A stretch of 64,000 nt of DNA, taken from NCBI RefSeq assembly GCF_009455685.1, contig NZ_QPES01000002.1, positions 744,001 through 808,000 on the forward strand, read 5' to 3'. The position numbers and the translations under genes were made by a program. The notes beneath the pieces were generated by a model. It saw only the letters and a program-made list of their open reading frames with translations. It was not told the DNA's origin and made no database searches. Below, piece after piece: positions 1 to 10,028 of this stretch; within the stretch, counting starts at the first letter, position 1, and each line of letters begins with the position of its first letter. This DNA comes from Paraburkholderia hayleyella (lineage in GTDB: Bacteria; Pseudomonadota; Gammaproteobacteria; Burkholderiales; Burkholderiaceae).

Positions 1-471
1 AACACCGGCCTGCTGGCGCGTGCCGACAAGGTAGATGAGCGCTTCCGCAGCCAGTACGGCAACCCTAGCCCGCTGGCGCCTAAAGACGAAGAATCCACAC
101 CGGAAACCCGCCGCCCGATCACGCCAACACCCGCGCTGGCACCCATGCCTGTGCGCGTTACGCCGCAGCAGTTGTCGCCGCAGGCAACGCAGTGGGCCCA
201 GCCAGCCACGGAGCAACCCCTGCGTATGGCGCTGGTTACTGCGGCACCAGCACCGGCTGCGGCACCGGCTGCGGCACCGGTAGCGTCCGCAAGAAGGCCC
301 ACGGCGCCTGCAGGCGAGGCCCCCAACACGGGTATTCCCATGGATCTTGCGCAAGCAATCCGCACGCTGAACGCATCAACCGGAGCCGCGCCACGCAGTG
401 CAACCCCAGCGGGCGCGCCTGGCGGTAAAACTCCCGCACAGCAAGTCGGCACGCTGGGCTCAGGCAACTAA
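1..471 (+). CDS. 3' end of an unidentified tad-locus protein (partial)
   Basis: An open frame runs from the first base of the window to a TAA at 469-471 without interruption, so this is the C-terminal part of a gene that starts to the left. The visible 156 residues begin with a short charged segment (LLARADKVDERFRSQYG) and then become a Pro/Ala/Thr-rich, low-complexity tail with an APAAAPAAAP run, ending in GTLGSGN. No domain is recognisable. It lies 22 bp before the tadA-like gene on the same strand, so it belongs to the same operon. By position it could be the tail of the outer-membrane secretin (RcpA/CpaC) or of another pilus assembly protein; I cannot decide. The plus-strand reading is supported by the immediate downstream operon partner. 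Confidence 0.6.
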   Translation, partial: NTGLLARADKVDERFRSQYGNPSPLAPKDEESTPETRRPITPTPALAPMPVRVTPQQLSPQATQWAQPATEQPLRMALVTAAPAPAAAPAAAPVASARRPTAPAGEAPNTGIPMDLAQAIRTLNASTGAAPRSATPAGAPGGKTPAQQVGTLGSGN

Positions 472-493
472 CCAGCATTGATGGAGACGCACC

Positions 494-2386
<1,893 letters not shown>

Positions 2387-2396
2387 GGCTACCGTC

Positions 2397-3245
2397 ATGA
2401 ATCCTCTTTTTATGCTCGTACCGTTTTTCTGCTGCGTCCTTGTTGCCATCTGGTTTTTTATGCGGCTGGGCAAAACGGCGCTATCCACCCGTTCGCGCCA
2501 TATGGCGAACGAAGTGGAAGCTTCGCTAGCGGAAGCCTTTGTGTTCGTGAACCGGCAAAAGGTCGCTACATGGACCATGATCGCCATGTTCGCGTTGCCG
2601 CTCATCGCGTTCCTGCTCAGCAAGAACATCCTGCTCGCCCTCGCCACGACGCCGCTCGCATTGATGCTGCCCAAGCGCGTGCTCGCGTCCATGCGGCAAA
2701 AACGCGTCGCGGCCCTTGAAAAGCAGTTGCCCGACGCGCTGCTGATGATGGCTGGCGCATTGCGTGCCGGCGCCAGTTTCCCGATCGCGCTCGAAAGCGT
2801 GGTGCAGGAATCCGCGCCGCCCATCTCGCAAGAGTTCGATTTGCTGATGCGTGAAATCCGCCTCGGCGTGGATCTCGACATGGCCATGCGCAATGTCGAA
2901 AAACGCATCCCGGTACCCGACTTCATGATGGTGACCGCAGCCGTGACCATCGCGCGCGAGGTCGGCGGCAACCTGGCCGAAGCGCTTGAATCCGTCGCCA
3001 GCACGCTGCGCGCAAAACTGCAAATGGAAGGAAAAATCAAGGCGCTCACCTCGCAAGGCCGGATGCAAGGCATCGTCATGACAGGCCTGCCGATCTTCCT
3101 GATGCTGATATTGCGCTGGATGGAACCCACGGCAATGGCACCGCTTTTTAGCGAACCGGTTGGCTGGGCCACGCTTGGCGTGATCGCGGTCATGGAGTTC
3201 CTTGGCTACAAATCGATCACCAAGATCACCAACATCAACGTGTAA
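2397..3245 (+). CDS. tadB: TadB pilus assembly inner-membrane protein
   Basis: 282-residue polytopic membrane protein of the type II secretion F (GspF-like) superfamily. A first membrane segment covers roughly residues 1-22 (FMLVPFFCCVLVAIWFFM), a second pair lies near 60-95, and the T2SSF domain carries the typical motif LPDALLMMAGALRAGASFP (about 117-135) followed by EVGGNLAEALESVA. C-terminal membrane helices close the protein. With TadC it forms the inner-membrane platform on which TadA acts. It is placed between tadA (10 bp upstream) and tadC (2 bp downstream), the normal tad order. The start ATG has an AAGG motif about ten bases upstream. Confidence 0.93.
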   Translation: MNPLFMLVPFFCCVLVAIWFFMRLGKTALSTRSRHMANEVEASLAEAFVFVNRQKVATWTMIAMFALPLIAFLLSKNILLALATTPLALMLPKRVLASMRQKRVAALEKQLPDALLMMAGALRAGASFPIALESVVQESAPPISQEFDLLMREIRLGVDLDMAMRNVEKRIPVPDFMMVTAAVTIAREVGGNLAEALESVASTLRAKLQMEGKIKALTSQGRMQGIVMTGLPIFLMLILRWMEPTAMAPLFSEPVGWATLGVIAVMEFLGYKSITKITNINV

Positions 3246-3247
3246 CC

Positions 3248-4129
3248 ATGCTGCTCTTTCTCTCGCTTCTCACCACGGCAGGCGTCATGCTGTTCGCCTT
3301 CATCGCCTTCAAGTCAGTGGGTCAGCTAACAGGCGATGTGCCGCTTGAAAACCGTACCTATCTCGATCCACTCCCAAAAGGATTGCGCCTGATCTGGCCG
3401 CTGGTGAACTTTGTCGATCACCACTTCGGTTCGCTATACAGCGCCAGACAAATTGCCAAAATCGAAGAGCGCCTGCGTCTTACCTCGCTGCTCTTTCTGA
3501 TGAGCGCGCGGCAGTTTCTGTCGATGTCGCTGATCGTTTCGATACTCACCATGTTCGTCACGCTGGGACTGATGTACCTGCTGCACATATTCTCTCTGCC
3601 GATCCTGCTGGGCGTCACACTGCTCGCCTACTACTACCCCATCCTCTGGACCCGTGACGTAAGACGCCGCCACGTCGCGGCCATCCAGCGCCAATTGCCA
3701 ATCTATCTGGACTTCCTGACGCTCGCGGTCGAAGCGGGGCTCAACATCAACGGCGCGATTCAGAAAGCCGTCGAAAAAGGCCCGGACGGCCCGCTGCGGC
3801 GCGAATTCGAACACGTGCTGCGCGATTTGAAATCCGGCTTGAGCCGCACCGAAGCGCTGCGCCGCTTCGATGGACGGCAAAACATCAAGGAAATTTCGAA
3901 CCTGGTCGGCGCGGCCATTCAGGCTGAACGGATGGGATCAGGCCTGGCGAAAACACTGCGCTTCCAGTCTGAACAGCGCCGCTCGGAGCGCTTCCAGCGT
4001 GCTGAAAAACAGGCCATGGAAGCCCCCGTCAAGCTGGTGTTTCCACTGCTCCTGTTTATCTTCCCGGTCACCTTCATCGTGCTGGGCTTTCCTATCGTCA
4101 TGAAATTCGTTCAGGACGGCCTGCTGTGA
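3248..4129 (+). CDS. tadC: TadC pilus assembly inner-membrane protein
   Basis: 293-residue companion of TadB. It has membrane helices at the N-terminus, a pair around residues 95-130, the T2SSF motif RQLPIYLDFLTLAVEAGLNI, a cytoplasmic helical part (SGLSRTEALRRFDGR, AAIQAERMGSGLAKTLR) and a final hydrophobic hairpin (KLVFPLLLFIFPVTFIVLGF). This is the usual TadC architecture and length. It starts 2 bp after the tadB stop, and its TGA overlaps the GTG start of the next gene by four bases (GTGA), so the two are probably translationally coupled. Confidence 0.93.
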   Translation: MLLFLSLLTTAGVMLFAFIAFKSVGQLTGDVPLENRTYLDPLPKGLRLIWPLVNFVDHHFGSLYSARQIAKIEERLRLTSLLFLMSARQFLSMSLIVSILTMFVTLGLMYLLHIFSLPILLGVTLLAYYYPILWTRDVRRRHVAAIQRQLPIYLDFLTLAVEAGLNINGAIQKAVEKGPDGPLRREFEHVLRDLKSGLSRTEALRRFDGRQNIKEISNLVGAAIQAERMGSGLAKTLRFQSEQRRSERFQRAEKQAMEAPVKLVFPLLLFIFPVTFIVLGFPIVMKFVQDGLL

Positions 4130-4476
4130 TCTTTACCCGTCTCACCCTTCATCAACGTGACATTGGGGTTCGGGTGGCTACCACGCAAACGGCAAAGGAA
4201 CGTATGCGTGGCCTGCTCGGCCGCGATCAACTGGCCGATAACGAAGCGCTGCTGCTCAAGCCCTGCCGTTCGATCCATACCTTCGGCATGCGCTTTGCCA
4301 TTGACGTGCTGTTTCTCGACCGCCATCAACGTGTGGTGGCGATTCATCCTGAAGTGCCACGCAACCGGATGCGCCTGAACCTGTGCGCGACTCAAACGCT
4401 CGAAATGCGAGCCGGTGCCGCCTATGCGCACGGTATCCGTGTGGGCGACCTACTGGTTTTCGAGGCGCTGTCGTGA
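4126..4476 (+). CDS. DUF192 family protein inside the tad operon
   Basis: 116-residue protein of the DUF192 (COG1430) family, recognised by TAKERMRGLLGRD near the N-terminus, the core CRSIHTFGMRFAIDVLFLD, and the closing ETL/EMRAG...GIRVGDLL segment. The family is widespread and its biochemical function is not established. The start is a GTG at 4126 overlapping the tadC stop, and the stop overlaps the GTG of the TadE-like gene, so it is embedded in the operon by two 4-base overlaps. That tight packing implies co-production with the pilus proteins; any role in pilus assembly is inference. No signal peptide is visible in this copy, whereas many relatives are exported. Confidence 0.85.
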   Translation: MIFTRLTLHQRDIGVRVATTQTAKERMRGLLGRDQLADNEALLLKPCRSIHTFGMRFAIDVLFLDRHQRVVAIHPEVPRNRMRLNLCATQTLEMRAGAAYAHGIRVGDLLVFEALS

Positions 4477-5279
4477 ACCCCCTACGTTGCAAGCCCGCAT
4501 CATCGATGAGCCGCATCCGTCGCAGGTCAGGCCAGGCGGGCCAGTCGATGACCGAATTCATCATCATTGCGCCGCTGTTGCTGTTTTTCTGCCTCGCCAT
4601 CGTGCAGTTCGCGCTGATGTATCAGGCGAAAGCGACACTCGACGTCGCTGTGCTGGAAGCCGCCCGCGAAGGTGCGGTCAATCACGGCTCGATGCGGGCG
4701 ATGCAAAGGGGTCTGGCACGCGGGCTGATGCCGCTTTATGCGCGAACCGCGAGCGCGGAAGGCGTTGCAGGTGCGGCAAGACTCGCCTCACTCGCGTCGA
4801 TCCATGCGGCTGTCATTACCATCGTCAACCCCACGCCCGAAGCCATTCAGGCATATGCCGTGCCCCAGCGCGATATGGCAACGGGTATCACCTATACCCA
4901 GATTCCGAATGATTCACTGGCCTATCGCAACTCAACGCCAGCGCCAGGCACTGTCAGCATCCAGGATGCCAACCTGTTGAAAATCCGCGTTCACTACTGC
5001 TATCCGATGTATGTGCCGTTAGTGAACAAGGTGATTTACTACGCGACCAACATGATTGGCAACCCCGGCCCGAGCGGGATTCTGTCCGACAACTCTGTCG
5101 GCACCGGCAGTCAGGGCAATCCGGGCAATCCGGATAACCAGTGCAATATCTATCTGCAGGATGGCGTGACGTCGGGCCGCTGGCCCATTGGGCTTGAATC
5201 AGAAATGATCGTGCGCATGCAGTCGTCTTTCCGGCCATCCGCCGCGGCGGATGGCTTGAAGCCGGACGAAAAGCCATGA
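4473..5279 (+). CDS. tadE: TadE-like pseudopilin
   Basis: Minor pilin-like protein of the tad system. The N-terminal region has the TadE signature GQSMTEF (residues 23-29 from the GTG start) immediately before a single membrane helix (about 29-50), then AVLEAAREGAVNHG, as in TadE/TadG proteins cut by the prepilin peptidase TadV. The remainder is periplasmic, with a Gly/Asn-rich stretch holding a perfect 9-bp direct repeat (GGCAATCCG at 5115-5123 and 5124-5132). I chose GTG 4473 because it overlaps the previous stop (GTGA); ATG 4506 (MSRIRRR) is a good alternative, giving a shorter n-region. Length from GTG is 268 residues. The ATGA at its end overlaps the transglycosylase start. Confidence 0.87.
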   Translation: MNPLRCKPASSMSRIRRRSGQAGQSMTEFIIIAPLLLFFCLAIVQFALMYQAKATLDVAVLEAAREGAVNHGSMRAMQRGLARGLMPLYARTASAEGVAGAARLASLASIHAAVITIVNPTPEAIQAYAVPQRDMATGITYTQIPNDSLAYRNSTPAPGTVSIQDANLLKIRVHYCYPMYVPLVNKVIYYATNMIGNPGPSGILSDNSVGTGSQGNPGNPDNQCNIYLQDGVTSGRWPIGLESEMIVRMQSSFRPSAAADGLKPDEKP

Positions 5280-6085
5280 TGCAGTTCATTCCGGGCCTCC
5301 CCTCTATTCGTGCTATCCGTGTCAATCAGGCACGGCGCGGGTCAAAGGCCGTGCTGGCCGGACTGCTGTGTGTGGCGGCCCATGCGCATGCCTCGTCGGT
5401 CGTGATGATGATCGGTGGCGTAAAAAACGCAAAGCATGCGAGTGCTATAGCCCAGAAAAGCGTCCCGGCCAGCACCGTGGAGATCGCGCAACCTGAACGC
5501 AAAATGTCGGTGGTCACGTCATACAGCGCATCGGGCCCGAGCTTGTCCACCTTCTCGCCAGGCGCGCTGTTCGCCAGTGCGCCGTCCGGTTCGGTGTCAT
5601 CGCGCGTGACAGCGCTCACCCCGCTGATCGCCGACGTCGCACATGCCGCGCAGATTGACAGCGCACTGCTCATGGCCGTGATCGATGTCGAATCCGGCGG
5701 TAATCCGCAGGCAATTTCGCCCAAAGGGGCAACGGGGCTGATGCAGTTAATGCCGGCAACGGGTTCGCGTCATGGCGCAGTCAATCTGTTCGATCCACGG
5801 CAGAACATCATGGCGGGAGCGCGCTATCTGCGTAAGCTCATGCAGCAGTTCGGCAAGGTCGAACTGGCGTTAGCGGCATATAACGCCGGCGAAGGTGCGG
5901 TGATGAAATACGGGATGCAGATCCCGCCTTATAACGAAACCATGGCTTACGTGCCCAAGGTGCTAGGCCGGTATCAGCATTACCGGTTGTCCTCCGCTAT
6001 CCCGGCGCACGTCGCGCCTGAAAGCAGGCAAGGCCATTTCATACAGGTACGGCAAACGCTCAATGCGGAGTCTGGCAAACGATAA
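5276..6085 (+). CDS. Lytic transglycosylase (SLT family) of the tad operon
   Basis: 269-residue exported muramidase-like lytic transglycosylase. A basic N-terminus and hydrophobic segment (AVLAGLLCVAAHAHA, about 25-39) look like a signal peptide. The SLT domain starts near residue 115: the catalytic glutamate is E139 in VIDVESGGNP, followed by KGATGLMQLMPATG (150-163) and the C-terminal AYNAGEGAV motif (201-209). It cleaves peptidoglycan glycan strands and would open a passage for the pilus machinery through the wall. Its ATG overlaps the tadE stop (ATGA), so it is coupled to the pilus genes. It is the last plus-strand gene of the operon; the next gene is convergent 75 bp further on. Confidence 0.92.
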   Translation: MMQFIPGLPSIRAIRVNQARRGSKAVLAGLLCVAAHAHASSVVMMIGGVKNAKHASAIAQKSVPASTVEIAQPERKMSVVTSYSASGPSLSTFSPGALFASAPSGSVSSRVTALTPLIADVAHAAQIDSALLMAVIDVESGGNPQAISPKGATGLMQLMPATGSRHGAVNLFDPRQNIMAGARYLRKLMQQFGKVELALAAYNAGEGAVMKYGMQIPPYNETMAYVPKVLGRYQHYRLSSAIPAHVAPESRQGHFIQVRQTLNAESGKR

Positions 6086-6160
6086 AGCCCCGGACAGGCA
6101 ATCATGCTCATCCAGGGCATCAGGGTTAAACAAATAAAATAATGCGGTTCAGCCTCAGGC

Positions 6161-6865
6161 TCAGCTTCCGCTAGCGGACGCGTCCGACCATTGCCCAAGC
6201 GCCGTATTAAGGCCGTCCATGCCATCGGCCACCAGATACAGAAGGCTCTGCACAAACGCGAAATTCTGCTCCCTGGCGGCTTGTTCCACCAGGGTCGCCA
6301 GCGCAACCAGCATGGAACAGCGCAGCATCTTCAGCGACCCATTCAGCCGGTGCGCGACCGCGCGCAGTTCGTCCGGCGCTTCGCGTCCAAGCGCACCCTG
6401 CAACTGCACCACGCTCTCGCTATTGGTTGCAATCAGCAAGCGTGCGATATCCTGCGCAACGCTGCGGTCGCCGCAGGCGAGTTCATTCAGTTGTGACGGA
6501 ATCTTCTGGCCATCTTCAGCGGAAAATACCGCGTAGCCGTAGCGCACCAGCGCCGCGACAATCTCATCCGCCGCGCCAGGTATCGGCACGACCTCATCGA
6601 ATGGCACACCGTTGGCGTCAGTCATGCCCTCCGTTAATTGCACGGGGACCACCGCGAAACACGGACAACTTAAGCGGCTATCACTACACTGGAACGCTTT
6701 GGGTGCCGCGCCAGAAGAACAATCCACCAGTACCAGACGAATGCTGCATAACGCGTCGGCCCGCCAGCCTGGAACAGCATAAAACCCCAGCTTGCCAAGC
6801 GCCGCTCCCAAACCGCTGGCCTCGCCCCATCGCGGATCGGTACTTACCAGTAACGCGAGGCTCAT
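6161..6865 (-). CDS. Hpt-domain phosphotransfer protein
   Basis: 234-residue protein whose C-terminal part matches a histidine phosphotransfer (Hpt) domain: RAVAHRLNGSLKML places the candidate phospho-accepting histidine at residue 172, in the usual H-x-L-x-G context within a helical bundle. The N-terminal ~110 residues (LALLVSTDPRWGEASGLG onward) are alpha/beta-like and could be a degenerate receiver, but this is uncertain. I start it at ATG 6865 (MSLALL), which leaves 31 bp after the response regulator gene; an upstream in-frame start at 6937 would overlap that gene. It is the downstream member of a two-gene minus-strand unit with the NarL-type regulator and may relay phosphate to it. No sensor kinase is nearby. 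Confidence 0.75.
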   Translation of the reverse strand: MSLALLVSTDPRWGEASGLGAALGKLGFYAVPGWRADALCSIRLVLVDCSSGAAPKAFQCSDSRLSCPCFAVVPVQLTEGMTDANGVPFDEVVPIPGAADEIVAALVRYGYAVFSAEDGQKIPSQLNELACGDRSVAQDIARLLIATNSESVVQLQGALGREAPDELRAVAHRLNGSLKMLRCSMLVALATLVEQAAREQNFAFVQSLLYLVADGMDGLNTALGQWSDASASGS

Positions 6866-6896
6866 CGACCATCCATCCTGGCAAAAAGTGCGCCGC

Positions 6897-7535
6897 TCAT
6901 TGCGGTACCGCGACGCGACAGCGCCGGGCCAAATCAACCAGCTCGACCATCGAATTCACGCGCAGCTTTTGCATGATCCGGGTTTTGTGGCTGCTCACCG
7001 TTTTATTGCTGATAAACAGCGCATCACCCACTGCCTTGTTCGACATGCCCTTGGCTAGCATTTGCAGGATCACCAGTTCCTTGTCGCTGAGCAGTTGCAG
7101 ATTGTCTGATTCGGGCACGGACTCGGCGAGCGTGACCTGGCTTGTCGTAGCCAGCACCGGGAACACCGTGTACCCGGCAAGTACCGCCTCAACACTGCGC
7201 ATGATGTCGCGTAATTCCTGCGACTTACTTAAAAAACCTTGCGCGCCCGCCCGCAACGCCCGCGGCACAAAGGTTTCCTGATCCTGTCCCGATAGCACCA
7301 GCACGCGCACATCCGCATGCACCAGTTTGAGCCGGGCAATCACATCCAGTCCGCTAATGCGTGGGATATCGAGGTCAAGAATGACGAGATCGGGCATATG
7401 GACCCGTGTCATTTCGATGGCAGCCTGCCCGTTATCAGCCTCGATGATTTCGGTAACGCCGATCAGTTGCGTGAGATGGGTCTTAATGACAAGGCGGAGC
7501 GCTGGATGATCATCGACGATCAATATGGTCGTCAT
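6897..7535 (-). CDS. NarL/FixJ-family response regulator
   Basis: 212-residue two-component regulator. The receiver domain shows the acidic pair D8-D9, the phospho-acceptor D54 (VILDLDIP), S82 in LVLSGQ and K104 in FLSKS. The C-terminal LuxR-type helix-turn-helix covers about 148-205 (LSDKELVILQMLAKGMSNKAVG, FISNKTVSSHKTRIMQKL). The ATG has a strong ribosome site (AGGAGAAG). It lies upstream of the Hpt protein gene and next to the tad operon, so it could control pilus genes, but the sequence does not prove this. The non-coding AT-rich 323 bp upstream presumably carries its promoter. Confidence 0.92.
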   Translation of the reverse strand: MTTILIVDDHPALRLVIKTHLTQLIGVTEIIEADNGQAAIEMTRVHMPDLVILDLDIPRISGLDVIARLKLVHADVRVLVLSGQDQETFVPRALRAGAQGFLSKSQELRDIMRSVEAVLAGYTVFPVLATTSQVTLAESVPESDNLQLLSDKELVILQMLAKGMSNKAVGDALFISNKTVSSHKTRIMQKLRVNSMVELVDLARRCRVAVPQ

Positions 7536-7858
7536 CTCGAACTTCTCCTAAAAAAATCTTGGTATTTAATATATCGACTACCTAAAATTCGGCAACTCCA
7601 GCAATGACAATTTTTTGACATTTCTTAAGGTAGTAGTAATACAGCTTATGAAATTTCTCTACTTGCACAATGAAATCTCACTGAACAAAAATACAAAATC
7701 AAGATAAACATAGTGAGACAAAATTTAGCCGCAGTGCAGTATCTATATACGACACTCAACGCTAAAAATTCATGCTGTAGATGCAGTAACCAAGGCCGTT
7801 CAAACCTGCATGCAACATGGCCCAAGGCTCATTAATATTTACAGGCATTTACAAGAAT
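7536..7858. other. AT-rich intergenic region upstream of the response regulator
   Basis: 323 bp without a credible gene, markedly richer in A+T than its surroundings (for example ggtatttaatatatcg near 7560-7575). It should hold the promoter of the minus-strand response regulator. I see no clear sigma70 box pair that I would defend, and no strong hairpin. Its right end contains three evenly spaced ATTTACA copies, listed separately, which overlap the end of the OmpA-family gene. Confidence 0.5.
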
Positions 7859-7863
7859 TTACA
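7837..7863. repeat. Three ATTTACA direct repeats with 10-bp period
   Basis: ATTTACA occurs at 7837-7843, 7847-7853 and 7857-7863, exactly one helical turn apart, which on the minus strand reads TGTAAAT three times. The last copy overlaps the stop codon of the OmpA-family gene. Direct repeats phased at 10-11 bp are the classical binding pattern of OmpR/PhoB-type regulators, so this could be an operator upstream of the response regulator gene; it could equally be a chance slip-strand duplication. Confidence 0.4.
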
Positions 7864-8902
7864 AACGGCTTATCTCGATTTCGACCCGGCGATTGGGTGC
7901 AAGGCATTGAATCAGCGCTTTACGGTCTTTTTGATGGCAGCTCACCAATGGCTTGGCCGATCCAAAACCCGTCGCTGTCATCGGCAAGTCCACCCCGTGC
8001 TTGCGCAAATACGACTGAACCGTCTGCGCCCGCTTTAATGAGAGTTTCTGGTTATAGGTCACGCGGCCCATCCGGTCCGCGTAACCATTGATTTGCATGC
8101 TGCGCACGCTGGCGCCGCGCTCACGCAAAACCTTCACCAGCGCATCCAGTTCGGCTTTGCCCTCAGGCCGCATGCCCGTTTCATCACCGCGATCAAAAAC
8201 GAAGAGCGAATCCGCCTTGAACGACACTTTGTCCTGGATGGGAGCCGGTGGCGGCGCAGGTGGCTTGCACTCCAGCGTGGCTTGCGCCGAGCGCTTAAGC
8301 ATGTCCTGGACGTTTGGCAGCAGTTTTTCGGCAGCGGAAAAATTACGTCTCCATGCGTAATGGCCCGCGCGCATCAGCTCAACCTCGGCACAGGCAAGCG
8401 GTTGCTGGGCCGTGGGGCAACTGGGCAGCGTCGGGTTCGCCTTGATCGCGTTGGCAATATCCCACAGGTCCGGCCGTACCATGGATACCGTCCGCAACAC
8501 AGGGTTGGCGGCGGAAATCGCGCTTCGTTGCGCCAGATTGCCCGTGATAAGCGCGGCCTGGCCAATGGCTTCTTCGACGAAACCCCAGTTGTCTCCCGCT
8601 TTGAGTTCTTGCTGCGCCACATCGACCCAGCATTGCGCCTTGGCACGAAAGTAGCTGTCCGGCGCTTGCGGGAGCGCATCAATGCGTTGCTGCAAATTGT
8701 CGAGCACCTCACCCCGTTTGCCAATCGGGCCATAGGTGTCAATCCACTCGCGTGTCACCGCGCCCGCCGAAGCGTTCTGCGCCGCGCCGAGGCCTGTCTT
8801 GAGCACGGTGTCGTCTTCGATGCCCAGCTGCTCACGAGCCGCTTGTCCCGCGCATCCAGATACCGCTAGCGCACAGGCCAGCATGGTTAATTTAAATTTC
8901 AT
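7859..8902 (-). CDS. OmpA-family outer-membrane lipoprotein
   Basis: 347 residues from ATG 8902, which has an AGGAAG ribosome site; an upstream start (MAQEA) is less likely. The N-terminus is a lipoprotein signal with lipobox VSGC, so it should be lipidated and, with Ala next to Cys, sent to the outer membrane. The middle (about 40-210) is helical with several Trp/Cys residues and unassigned. The C-terminal ~110 residues are an OmpA-like peptidoglycan-binding domain: INGYADRMG, NQKLSLKRAQTVQSYL and APNRRVEIEI. It probably ties the outer membrane to the wall. Being beside the tad genes it may support the pilus machine; that is inference. The strongly AT-rich 8903-9156 upstream should contain its promoter. 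Confidence 0.9.
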   Translation of the reverse strand: MKFKLTMLACALAVSGCAGQAAREQLGIEDDTVLKTGLGAAQNASAGAVTREWIDTYGPIGKRGEVLDNLQQRIDALPQAPDSYFRAKAQCWVDVAQQELKAGDNWGFVEEAIGQAALITGNLAQRSAISAANPVLRTVSMVRPDLWDIANAIKANPTLPSCPTAQQPLACAEVELMRAGHYAWRRNFSAAEKLLPNVQDMLKRSAQATLECKPPAPPPAPIQDKVSFKADSLFVFDRGDETGMRPEGKAELDALVKVLRERGASVRSMQINGYADRMGRVTYNQKLSLKRAQTVQSYLRKHGVDLPMTATGFGSAKPLVSCHQKDRKALIQCLAPNRRVEIEISRL

Positions 8903-9156
8903 CGCTTCCTGAGCCAAATTTATCGCTTCCGAGAAGTGACTAAGGATAGAGATGCAAAGCCATATTTACATACAGAAAATTCCTAAACTATGCAGAGACA
9001 GTAATTTTTTTGCAAAAATGAAACAATATGTTTTAAAGATAAAAAGCAAATCAAAAACACGATATTGATTTATAAATTATCTTTATTTAATCGCATTTTT
9101 TTATGAGGTGGCGCAGCGGGTTATTTATCTGCTGCCCAACCACCCCAGATAAGACC

Positions 9157-9996
9157 TCAGGCCACTGCCCGCGCGGCACTGCGGCCGCGCAGCCATTCCA
9201 GCGCGAGCAACAGGCAAGTCGAAAAAACAATCAGGATCGTCGCCAGCGCGGCAATCGTCGGGCTGATGTTCTCGCGGATGCCGGTAAACATCTGCCGCGG
9301 CAGCGTGGTTTGCTGGGCGCCCGCAAGAAACAGCGTGACCACCACCTCGTCGAATGACGTCGCAAACGCAAACAGCGCCCCGGAAATCACGCCCGGCGCA
9401 ATCACCGGTAACGTGATGCGGAAAAACGTATGCAGCGGGCTCGCGCCCAGCGACTGGCTAGCGCGCACGAGGTTGTAATTGAACCCCTGAAGCGTTGCAG
9501 CCACCGTGGTCACGACAAACGGCACCCCCAGCGAGGCATGCGCGAGGATCAGCCCGAGGTAGGTGCTCGCCATCCCCAGCGGCGCGAAAAACAGGTACAT
9601 GCCCACGCCGACCACGACCACCGGCACGATCATGGGTGAAATCAGGATCGCCATCAGCAGCGTCTTGCCGCGAAAGTTCGCCTTGTTCAGGCCGATGGCG
9701 GCCAGCGTGCCCAGCACGGTCGCCACGAGGGTTGCGGACGGCGCGACGATAAAGCTGTTTTTGGCCGCCAGACGCCAGTCGCTCGAACCGATCAGGTTTT
9801 CGTACCAGCGCAGCGACCAGCCTGGGATCGGATACACCAGAAACGTACTCGAGGAAAACGACAGCGGCACGATCGCCAGCACCGGCAAGATCAGATACAG
9901 CAACGTCAGCGCCGCCAGGCCGCGCAGCACGAAGTACCACACCCGTTCGAGCAGCGACGTATGCGGCGCAAACACCGGTTTTGAGAATTTCATCAC
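9157..9996 (-). CDS. ABC transporter permease, PotC-like (polyamine/spermidine type)
   Basis: 279-residue inner-membrane permease with six predicted helices; the cytoplasmic EAA loop is represented by ASQSLGASPLHTFFRITLPV (about 180-200), and the region SFDEVVVTLFLAG after it is typical of PotC/PotI-type permeases in the polyamine/putrescine import group. It is the last gene of a minus-strand transporter operon with the frameshifted PotB-like permease (32 bp upstream) and the ATPase. The transported compound cannot be told from the permease. Confidence 0.9.
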   Translation of the reverse strand: MMKFSKPVFAPHTSLLERVWYFVLRGLAALTLLYLILPVLAIVPLSFSSSTFLVYPIPGWSLRWYENLIGSSDWRLAAKNSFIVAPSATLVATVLGTLAAIGLNKANFRGKTLLMAILISPMIVPVVVVGVGMYLFFAPLGMASTYLGLILAHASLGVPFVVTTVAATLQGFNYNLVRASQSLGASPLHTFFRITLPVIAPGVISGALFAFATSFDEVVVTLFLAGAQQTTLPRQMFTGIRENISPTIAALATILIVFSTCLLLALEWLRGRSAARAVA

Positions 9997-10028
9997 GCCA
10001 GGGCTCCGTAGCAGGTTTAACCAGAATT

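Noticed and set aside
6167..6178. Palindrome TCCGCTAGCGGA near the end of the Hpt gene
   Set aside because: It lies inside coding sequence and has no other context; likely chance in GC-rich DNA.
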